Positions 12,901 to 24,900 of a stretch of DNA of 64,000 nt are shown here, in pieces. Location of the stretch: the NCBI GenBank assembly GCA_940671915.1, contig CALNVZ010003433.1, forward strand, positions 12,656,539-12,720,538, given 5' to 3'. Source of the DNA: Paracentrotus lividus (lineage: Eukaryota > Echinodermata > Echinoidea > Camarodonta > Echinidae). Under the pieces are notes generated by a model, which saw only the letters and a program-made list of their open reading frames with translations, was not told the origin of the DNA and did no database searches. Made by a program: the position numbers and the translations under genes. Position 1 is the first letter of the stretch, and each line of letters begins with the position of its first letter.

Positions 12901-15900
12901 TGAAGTATGTTATGTGCATGTACAACTTATTGACTTTTGCGTGTACACAGATGTGTGCTTTTTTTTTGGGGGGGGGGGGGAGTTGTCTGTAATATGTATA
13001 TAATCAAGTACATTGTACATACATGTATAATATTCTCTTTTGCAGTCTCAAATTTCTGTAATATTTTGTCATAATATTTTCTCTTCTTGACTTTTTGATA
13101 GGATTTTCCTTATCCTGTGGTGTGTAAATATCTCTTTTTCTTTTATGTTTGCTGTTTTGCATACACATGTGTGTTGAGTGTTTTGTTCTGATCCAGTAGG
13201 GTGGCAAGAATACATCTTGGTATATTAGGTATAACCAAAATGTTCTCAAATGTGTAACTATTAGTTAAAATTGATAAGCAACACAAACAGATCTTAATTG
13301 AGAGAAACTAAACCAAGGTGGCAAAAATTAAATGCATACACAACAAAATGTGAATAAATCAATTCAATTGATCAATCAATGTATTTGGCAATTAGCAAAA
13401 AATATCAATGAATAACATTTTTTTAGAAATAAGCATAAATGTGGATGGTTCTGTAGTCACAAACTTGTGCATGTTTCGGCAATTTTTTTGGTAAAGCATT
13501 CAAGAAGGAAAAACAACAAAATGTGATAACTATGATAACTGTGATAGATTCTAAAAGTATTAAACTTACAGTTGATTTTGTCATAGTTCTGTTACATGTA
13601 TATCATTGCATGCTAAAATATAATTGTTTTGATGTGTAATTATTCAAATTTCTTAAAAACAATTATTTGATATTGATTGAAGATGATTTTGCAGTGTCAA
13701 ATGATACCAACATTCAGTACAAATTACTGATTTATTCAGTTGTGATTTATTAGAAACTTTTTTGTAAACTTATTTATTTAACATTTTTCCCATTAGGATC
13801 TGATACAACATGAACAAAACTTAGATGTTATAACATGTACATGTATGTAGCATTACAAAGAGAATTGTCATATATACTTATTAAAATGTTTCAAATTTTG
13901 TTGTTAAAATTCCTTTAGCAACCAAAACATGATCATTTCCATGTAAGTGTCTCTTCCCTCTATATTCAACAGCTTATAGACTAAATTAGAGCATGTACAT
14001 AGCTCTTTTAAAGTTTGTTGTGTGCTATATATCTTTGTTATTCCCCTTTTTCCTCTTTTATTTGTATTTTAAAATATTTATTCTATTTATCTTTCTTTTT
14101 CCTTGGTCTACCCAGGTCCCTCCTTATCCAACGGTAATAATTATTGTCCCTGTGTGTTTTGAATCTAATCCACGCACGTTCCCTAACTTTGATTTTAATG
14201 GAATGGCATTTTGCAAAGTTTACAATTTTATTTGATTTATTGACTTTTTTGTTGCATTTTTTTGTATTGATCCTATAATTGATGTCCTAATATTTTGCCT
14301 AACAGTTACTTCTTACGTTTTTATAGATCCTCTGTTTGTCTTTCTGTCCTCCTTTATTTTTCCTCTTTTAATTCATTTTTTTAAAATTCTGCTCTTCTCT
14401 TCTGCTTTTCCTTTTTCTTGTCTTTTCATTGTGGCTAATTTTCTCTTTCCTTCACACTGCTACTTGTTTTTTCCTCTCTCTTTCTTCTTCTCCCTTTCAT
14501 TGCCAAGTTAACTTTCTCTCTCTTTCTCTCTCTCTCTCTATTTACTACTCTATAATTTGTCTTATTCTTGCATTGTATTCCCTATCCATCCTGTTGTTGT
14601 AGAAATTAATATTGAATGGTTTTAAAGGGATTTAGTAACTTCCAAAAACAAGTGCAAAAGAGATCGAAATGAATAGAATTCTATCCCTCTGACCTGAAAA
14701 CAAACTACTGCAAGTTTCAGATCAAATGCAAGTCATTTACTATCTTAAAACAGTGAAATTTCAAACGTGGCTAAGGATACGCCGCGCATGATTAATTTAT
14801 ACCGCTCCGTTGCAAGCTTAGTCGCCCCGTAGGCACGGGGACTTGACAACTGGAAATGCGGTGAATTAAAACCACGTGCGTTGACGTTGAAACGCACGCG
14901 GTTTTCTAAAGCATCAAGGAACGGTTTAGAAAATTTGAGTATAAAATCGTAGATATCTCGAAAGTAAAGCAAGCAAGTAGACTGTAATTTTTAAGTAATA
15001 CCAGACTGACCTATGTGTTCATAATCATGTTGGCAAAATGAGCTAAATCCAATAAATTGCAGTTTGAATATCATTCAATGTTACTGCATCCCTTTAAACC
15101 CTCAGTTTAAAATCTCCTACAGTTCCTAAATTAACATTTTGGGTATAATTAGGGTTGGGCGAATCTCAACTTTTTTTTTTCAAACAAGTTGTTTCTATAG
15201 TAAAATTCGACGTAGAAACTGAAAATGACAATTATTTTTGCATACGATGACGTCTTATGTCGCTAAAGTGCAAAAACCAAAATGGCGTATTATGCCCAAT
15301 TATCACACTTTTTATACGTATAGACCACTTTTATTGCGTTTTTATATGGCTTTCGGGTGTGAGGGAACCCAACATGATTAATCCTACCAAAGTTGACTGT
15401 TAGTGTAGTTTGGTAGTTAGTTTCAGTCAATATCGAACAAAAATCACCTCATATCAAAATCACTAAATAACACCTATAACACATCCTAGGTACATTAGGT
15501 CATGATAAAATTGTCAGATTTGAGCTTTTAGACCATCAAAATCCATAAAGAAACAAAATAAAACCATTTTATACCTATAAAGTGTGTGATGAATGGGCAA
15601 AATACACTATTTTGGTTTTTTTGCACTTTAGTGACGTCAGACATCATCGTACACAAAAATCATTGTCATTTTTGGATTCTACATCAAATTTGACTTTAGA
15701 AGTAACTTGTTTGAAATAACTTTTCAGAAAAAAGTAATTATTTGCCCAACCCTACTATAATGTAGGAGTTGCAGTGATTCAAAAGGAAAGGTTTTTATAG
15801 CACTTCCCTGCCATTTTAAATGTTGATTTAGCACGTTTGGTTTCAGAGTGTATGATATATATGAACCCATTTTGAATAACCGCTTGCCGATTGAGTATGA

Positions 15901-18900
15901 GCATGGATTAATCCCATATGGAGCATCATCCATGCATGTGTGGTAGTCTTTTATCGCAGACTCTAATTAAACACTTCAACAATGAAAACAATAGATTACA
16001 TGTATGTCTTGAGTGACTAATCCTTGTCTGGTTTCTGAAATGTGAGGAGAAACCACAGTGCTAGGTGTACCTGACCTTGAGATGCACAAACCAACGTGAT
16101 ATGTGCATGATGGGATGGTGCTTAGATTTAAAAACTGCAAAACTATATAGCTCAAAATTGGAAATAGACATAAGCCTAAGATGACTTGGGCTGAGATTTT
16201 ACCCAATTTATCATGCTTTTTAGAGTAAATCGTGATATTTTATGATCTAGCTAATTTATATATAAATATATAATAAATATGTTATTTATATTTGATTATT
16301 TATCAAGCTTGAGGAAGTGCATGCAGTACTGCCTTCTGAAGCACTAGTCTGTGACTAGCTGGCTGCGCTGATGCCTGTCTTTGTGACCCTGTGGCCACTT
16401 TAGAACATTTAATTTGAGTGCCTGAGATAATTTATGACTCTAATTAACATTTCTAGAGTATTAGCTTCTCTTTCGGTGACAATAATGTCAATGTCATTCT
16501 AATGAGAATGAAACCGTGGACATGTTGATGGGTTTTAGTTGCATTGAGTGAACTTATTTGGGCAATACTGAATCAGCTAATTTTTTTTGTGAGACTTGAA
16601 TATTCTCATGAATGATTTTTGTGATTTTTTCATTCCTCGTGAAGATATAGGAAAATGAAGTGGAAATTTTTGCAAAATACATGAAAATGACCCTACCTGT
16701 TCAAATTAGTATTGCACCATAGCTAGAATATGTGCATTTTTTTATTTTACCCGGTACAATTTATATTTTATTCATATTTATGACCATAATGTTGTTGTTC
16801 GTTTTGGGGGAAACTTGTCAAATCAAATCTTAATATAACTTTGCTGCATTTTAATTAAAATGATAACTCTGCATTCTTGTAAAGGGCATACATATCACAT
16901 TTTAATAAAACGTCTCTATTTACATGTATATACCGATATGAGAAATCATTAATTTTATTAGAAATTAATCAAACTCAAATGACTGAATTTTTTCATCAGG
17001 GTGCTGCTATGGCAGCTACAGCCTTCAGACCGCCAGCCGCCCATGCAGCTCCAGTCCCCGGTGGACCAGGTATGCCTACCCCTCAGGCAGCTCATGCAGC
17101 CGCAGCCTCTATACCAGCACAGGCTCCACCCCCTGCACAGGCCCCGCCACAACAGAGACCAGTCGCTGTAAGTATTTGGGTTACGCTCTTTTGTGTTTGT
17201 TTGACATCTTTTCCGCAGGCTCCACCCCCTGAACAGACCCCTTCCCAACATAGAACATTTGCTGTGAGTTCAGGTATTCTGAATTTGGGTACACCCATGT
17301 GTTACGGTTCCTATATTGGCTTGCTTCACGAAGTTGTTCGTAAAGTTAACCCATATACGACAAACGTCGCATATATGCGACGTTTTATTCATTGTGAGAA
17401 AACTAGGGCTTCCCCTGACCTCAGACAGGTACGATATAGAAAGAAAAAGAGCGAAAATTGACCAATCACGAGATACCTTTCATATTGCCCAAAAAAAATC
17501 CCGTCGCAAAGTTAATTGAATATAGAAGTGCTCTATTGGACATTTCATTCCAAACCGTACGAGCCTGCAATTATTTGTTTTGTTACCTAGCTACAAGTAA
17601 GGGCGCCGCGCAAAAGGGGAAACCCCCAAGCTATCGATAGCGATATCGCGATCATGTTCTCACCACCAGCCATTTTTCCCTGCCCGCGTGCGATACTGCA
17701 GTAAAAAGTGACTGCACTTTTAGGTCTATTTTGACATGTTTTCCTCACAACAGTCGCGATTGAAATTTTTGAAGGATTATTCAAATTGTATTTGTAATCC
17801 CAGAGATATACCATCGTATTTTTTGCTCTGTGTATTTTTTTGGTAAGTTTTGATGATGATTTATACGTGCTTGTCGCGTATTGATCGAGTTGTGATGTCG
17901 AGGCAATCATCAACTGCAGGCATATCTCAACATTTCTGTTGACTATGCAATTTGCTGATTATTGATTGTTTAAGATCTCTTATTTCCAATCATAAAAATA
18001 TAATTAGAGACCTAGATCTAGGTGAAATTATTTTTGTACGAATTATTATATCTGTCTGGTCAGGGATTTTTCTTTTTTTTAGAAGAAAATTCGACGAAAC
18101 CAAAGGCCCTTTTTTTTCGTTTGGCCATTTCATGTTTTTTTTTGCACTACAGGGAAAAGTCTATTTTTCATATTTATGTAGCCAATACGATTTAAAATCC
18201 ATCCGTAATCTTTGCCAATCGCTGTCATGAAATATCAAAAACCCACTTAGACAGCTAAAGAAAGGACTAAAGTCCCGGATTTTTCTTTGGATTTATTTCT
18301 TTTTGTTATATAATTTTCATAAATTTAACTCTGTTCGCGAGACGTGTACATTTTCAACATAAGAGTCCAGCCCCACGCATCGCTTTTTGGTGTATGTGGA
18401 GCTATCCATGCGAGAACTTGTGAGGATATATTGTCAATAAGGCCTTAAATTTTCCTCGAATGATGAACAAAAGTCAATCCCTTCTACATACTATGATGAA
18501 AAACTAAGAAATTCATTCACAAACAGAAACATTCAAAAACAACTTACTTTTATTTCTCGCCGTGTCAAACCATTTTTTTTTTTTTTGCCATTTTCCTCTG
18601 GCATGTTACTAGTCTTGATTTTCAGACCCTAAGAGTTATGTGAATTTTTTATTCATTCTTATGTTCAATATTTATCCAATATGAATCTACAATTTAGTTT
18701 AGTCAATTAAAGAATTTAAATTTATTTCATTTTCCCAACATTATTAATATTTTATCAACAGAATATTTAAAACTGGTCTTCCAAATTGTCTATAATTTTT
18801 GGGGTTACCATGAAAAGACTACCGCTAGATATCATAATTGCAAACAACATATTGCCCAGTAAGCGTATTGCGGTGTCATATAATATCATACGTACGCAAT

Positions 18901-21900
18901 GAGTGGGCTATTCCACTGTGCTGAGGGGGTGTGGAGATAATAATTGTGAAGGTTCTAACATTAATTTATGAGTAAAAATGTGATCAAATCTACCGATGGT
19001 GTAATTTTATAGAACTTGGTATCATAAAGAAAAAACAAAAACATTTAAATGTTTTTAAAGCTGGAATCGTGTGTTTCAAGGCTTGTCAAAAGCATGTAGT
19101 CCCTATTGTGAATGTGTAGTTCCTTAGGGGCTGGGGTGGGGTAGAAACATCGATGGGCTGTTCCATTTTACGGAGGGTTGAAGCATTCTGAACATGGGAT
19201 TTAATTTAAATAAATTCTTAAAAGTAAAAATAAAGCACACAATACGACAAAATTTTATTACATCAATTTTTTTTTCACAGACATGAATAAAAACAAAGGA
19301 GGAAGACATATAAATATGAAACAGTCAATGAAATACTGTCAGTTGGACCCTGTCACTAAAGTTCAAAGTCCTTCTAAAACTAGGTCAAGATCAGAAGTTG
19401 CCGGACAGCAGAGTTGTTTTTTTAGAATGATCAATGCAATAGCGTGAACGTCTATGGGTTAACAAGACATGAATATGAGCGACTGGAAATCGGTTCATGT
19501 GCTTAATGATTAATGCGCTTGGTATAACCACCACGAACATGAGGGCAAGTTATTCGTAACCTCACAAAAGACTTTGTGAAACACCCCCAGGACTTCATTT
19601 TGTGTGCACACAACGTTATCAGTACTATTTCATTGAACACTTTCAGTCTGCATTGAGATTCTACATTGTTGTAGTCAAGCTTGGCCTGATTTTTCATACA
19701 TCATGTTTTTGAGAACACTTCAAGTGTGAATGACAATAACCGAGTATCATTCAACCATAAACCAGTGCTTTTGTCAGCCTGTAATACACCATTGCAATAT
19801 ACAAAAGTGAAGCAGCTATTAGGAGAATGCAGAATTTGCTGTATAAACCATATATTTCACTGGGTTTCATTTTCACAAATTTTGAGGGTCCATCCTTGTG
19901 AAAATTTCCACTTCAAGATATGGCTACTTATAACAAAGAAAAGACCATAAAAATCGCAAAAACATCTACCTGTGAATTTCCTGATCTAGTCCGAAATCGC
20001 AAAATAGAAGGCTGCAGTATTCAAATTAAGGTGACCATAGCTTTAATCAGTGATGATATGGTATAGGTATTGAACTTGAATGACTGCATGCCCTCATGAT
20101 AATTCATTCTTTGAGAAATGATGAAACAAACAATGTGGTTTTTAATACGAAAACGAGATTGAGTTAATCAGGGACAGGAAACCATGATAAACATATAAAA
20201 CCCAAATCCTTGAACAGAAAATAACATAATGTTTCTAGACAATGATGGTCTTTATTCAAATTACCTAATATGTTATAGTAAATAGTGGTAGTATTTTAAG
20301 AGTTGTGATTGGTTCAAATGATGTCACGTGTCATTCACGTTTTTGTTATAGTGAACGGTTTTTGTTATATTGAACGTTTTTTTTGTTATATTGAACGGTT
20401 TTTACCTGTGTTAATGAATGGTGAAATGGATTTCCTTGTTGCGCAAGCGCGCAATAACAGTAAATGGTGCGCACAACAATAGATACGCGGAGCGACAATA
20501 TACGTCACAATAGCTTAATTAGCACCAAAAGTTTGGCAAACATTTGCAAAGATAAAACCAGATTAGGCAAGGTCAAAGATCTAGGGGTCTATTTACCATA
20601 ATAGATAGTGCATGCATGTATTAATACAACATTACTGACTATGTGAACTCCAAATACTAAATTATCCCTCGGGCACATCTGTTTCACCTCATGTGCCCTC
20701 GGGATAATTTAGTATTTGTCATGCACATAATCTAGTATGTTGCATGGTAGAGCATGCACTATTCATATAATATGGTATAGCTTGTACAGCTTATTGATCA
20801 TTGACATTTTGTTTACAAGGCCATATTGGCTTTATTTTAAAGTTTCCCAAATTCATTTTCTTATCTTGTATATAGGCTTTTTGTAAAAATTATTATATTG
20901 ATTCAATGTCTAGCAAATATGTTTTGTCAAGTACAACTATCTGTACATTTTAGAAGTGAATTGAATAAAACGAACTGAACTGAACTGAACTGAACTGACA
21001 TACAATGTGATGTTGGTCTCTTCACTTCATACAGGTACCACCCATTCAAAATGTTAATTTCTGTTGTTAATGTGTTGTTATGGTGAAAATGTGAAAAATT
21101 TTATTGCACAATCAACATTGATCAGCTTTTCAAACTACTTTATTCCTGAAATACATGTTACCTGAATATTCTCTGAAATAATTCTCTTCACTTCATACAG
21201 GTACCACCCATTCAAAATGTTAATTTCTGTTGTTAATGTGTTGTTTATGGTGAAAATGTGAAAAATTTTATTACACAATCAACATCAGCTCTTCAAACTA
21301 CTTTATTCCTGAAATACATCTTACCTGAATATTCTCTGAAATAATTCTGAGGTCTCAGTGGGGTTTAGGATTCATAGAATTCGACACTTTGGAAAAGGAA
21401 CAGACCATCCTCGTAAGGAAGTGAGGAGCTTAAGTATCAATATAAATGCTGAAATTGAATAATCGGTAAAATTTTCCATTGAACAAAATATTTGGCATGT
21501 GTAATTGGCAATGTGACATGTCTATTAGGAACCTTTATTCCCATTATAACTGCTTTTGGATTAATTTCTGGCAGCTCCTTTTGAATTTGAGGAAAAAGGA
21601 AGCGAAAACATTAATGCAGATCTGATTAAACAAATTTCATTAACTTTTTCTAGATAAAATGTGATATTTACATTGAGGATGAAGTGGATAAATTTTGCAA
21701 AAAGGGCAAAGAAGACTAATAGGATAAAATAACAATGGAGAATAATTTGGATAGTGAAATTAAATTAAATGTGTATATGGGGGGGGGGTGAAGAGAATAG
21801 AAAAATAAGTGTAAAAGTTTGACATACAAATACTTTTTAAGAGGAACAAATTTAATAAAATTATTGCAGAACACTTTTAAGATTACACATTCCATCTACT

Positions 21901-24900
21901 TGTTTACTATGAAGAGCGCACTAAATGCTAGTTATTATTATTTATTACTTGTTATCTTTTTATGATGGAAATTCCTGCTTTGAAAAAAAAAAGACTACAA
22001 ATTATCAATAAAATTATCATGATATTTTTCTTTGCTCTCGTAAGCTGTGTGTAAATGGCCATCTTGTTCCTCACAGCTACATGTACATGTACCTGCCAAA
22101 ATGATGTATTTTTATAGGTGGTAAAAACAAAATGAATATTAAGATACTTGCCAGTACATTTTCTGTGGCGCGCTGGAGAACAGACGAATGGTTTTGGGAT
22201 ATGGCTAGGGCTGGATAGGGGCAGTTTGTGGGCTATTGACGGCTAAAACTGGAAGGGCAGTTTAGGGTGGTTTTAGGAGTAAGCTGACGGGCGGTTACCG
22301 GTGTTTATTGGCGGTTTAAGGGCTAAAGGGTTCAATGCGTGATGCATAATACATAATTATTAATCAATCAATATTTTCACTGTAATACATTAAGCTGGCT
22401 ACAAAAATTAAAATATCCACATCAGATAATAATAATTTGAAGGAAAAAAATGAAAAATAGCATCTGACAGTATGACAGAGATGTGCAACAAGTTTGGTCA
22501 GGATACTTCCATTACATCATGATCTATTTATAGACATCCTTGCAATGTTATGACTTGTTCTCTGTGAATCATCGGGATTGGCGAGCTCTGGGAAACGGGA
22601 CCATCCTGTTACGACACATTTGCGCGGAATCGAGTGCAGTCGACGTCATGTGAGCAACGTCATCCTGTGCAGAGGGACCTGGCATTTAACTATCCTGCCA
22701 AGATCTGTCCCGATATCCCGGGGTATAAATACAAGACCCGAGGAGGAGCTTGTAATCAGTGCTTCGGAGTAGTAGTTGTGATTGTTTGTGAGGAAACCTA
22801 CTTTGTAGGTCAGGTCGATCTTGTTTTTAGGACGTCTGGGAGTTGCTGCAGCCTATTGTCAGGAATTTAAAATCAAGATTTGGAAAGCGGAGAAAGTTTT
22901 TAGTGAAAGTTCTGTAATTGGAAGCATCCAAAAAGGTTCGCATCTTATCAGGAATCTTTGAAATTGAATCCATGTGTGAGCAATATTGATTGTCTGATAT
23001 CAGGTAAATTTACGTGTAAGAAGGAATAATGTTTGTAGTTGTGGTTTGTTTTCTCGGAAGGTATAATTTCCCTTGAAAGTGTGATATCTCACTCTCTCTC
23101 TAATAATCAGTGTGCTCAGAATTTAAGCAAGATATATTTGAAGGAGGGGTTGGAAGGAAATTTAGGAAAAGTTGTTTCCTTCCATGAACAGGTGTATAAT
23201 CTTTTAATGGTAATCTGCTGAAATTTTTGTTGCTTGAAGTTGGGAGAAAGTGGACTGTTTTGGCATTATAAATGAGAATTTTGCTTATTATCTTCTCTTA
23301 AATTTCTTTTTTTTTTTCTCTTTTTTTTTTTTTTTTGCTTTTACTTTACGTAGTTTCAAATAGGTAAACATTAATTTTGAGGGTTTTTTTTATACAGCAT
23401 ACTTGTACAATGTACAAGTAAAAGTTTTGTAGGCCTAAAAAAAAAGAGGTCTTATCATTCTTTTTTAGGCCTACAAATTTACAGGAGGGTCTACTTACAC
23501 TGTACTCTACACTCCTTTTTTTCATGAACTCTCAATAATACACTTCACTGAAAGATAGATTAAGGCCCGGTCCCACTGGCGGGCGGATTAATTGTGCATG
23601 AGTTGCGTATACAAATTTCGTTCATCCACAACAAAAAACAAAAACAAAACAAACAATCTGCAATTCATACGCAAATCATCCTAAAAAGCCAGTGGGACCG
23701 CGCCTTTACATGTAGTGCCTTCTAGACCTCCCTATCATACCAGTAGTCTTCTTATTTCACCCATAGACATAAACGTCTTCTTTTATTGACACTTTATAAG
23801 GATATACTTAACACATCAACAGATAGAGCATAAATCCCTGTCAAATATTAATCTGATCGGGTACATTAAATGGTTCTTGAATTACAACAGAACAGTTTGA
23901 ATGTAAATTATCTTTGAAATATCTCTTATTTGGCAACACAAAGCAAAATATATAAATCCCTATGATCGCACACAAATTGACGAATTTTTTTAAAAGTGTT
24001 ATTTAATAGATTTTATATATTTGAAAGGTTCAAGGAGTGAAACAAAATTATATGGTGCCTATTTTAGGATCAAAACAAACTATTTTCAAACCTTTGAAAA
24101 ATCGTGTCATCTATGGGTTAAGATATTCATAATAACCAAACTAATCAGCAGATTAGTCCAAATTAAAAACTTGTGCAGCTGCAATAGGGTTTTGAAAGAT
24201 TTAGCAGATAATGAAAATTTTCGAGTTTTGTATGACGTCAAACTTTTTAAGAAGGAAGTTTACAAAATAATTACTTTGGCCGGAGGGAGTTTGAATTCCC
24301 AAGATATATTTTTACTTGTTATTTAATCTTAATCAGTAAATTATTTTGTTGTTAGACTTTGATTTGTATCGAAATATATTTTAGGGTTCTTTACGTCAAA
24401 CGTTCAACCTATAGACCTTTGATTATAAAACAATCAAAAATATGTAATTAAGCTTTAGATTTTATCTTATTCTATTGTTGCTTGTCATTTTAGTTATCAA
24501 TGGTAGGAAGGAAATCATTTATTTTTTAAAGCTTTGAACAATCTAAACTACGTAATGAAGTTTTTGTTTTTATCTGGCATGTATTACTTAATCGTTGCTG
24601 TCAATTGTTATTATTAAAAATGGTAGCAAGGAAATTAGTTTGTTGTTAAAATTTGATTTGTATCTTGTTAATTTAGGATTCTTTATGCTATATCAACTGT
24701 TAATACTTTGTACCTTGTTTGATTATCAAATCAATCTCTCTTATTAAACTTAGAAATTATTTGATATTAAAGATTCAGAACACCCTGATGTATTTTCTAA
24801 TCAGGAAATATGTTTCTGAACCAATTATCGGCAAAAAACTTTGTGACTCCTCCCTATGTGATTCTATCATTATCAAGATTGTTTGTTTTAACCACTTGAC

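Noticed and set aside
24021-24326. 101-codon + strand reading frame in the large annexin intron
   Set aside because: No family motif, no splice context and AT-rich codons; chance or transposon residue is more likely.
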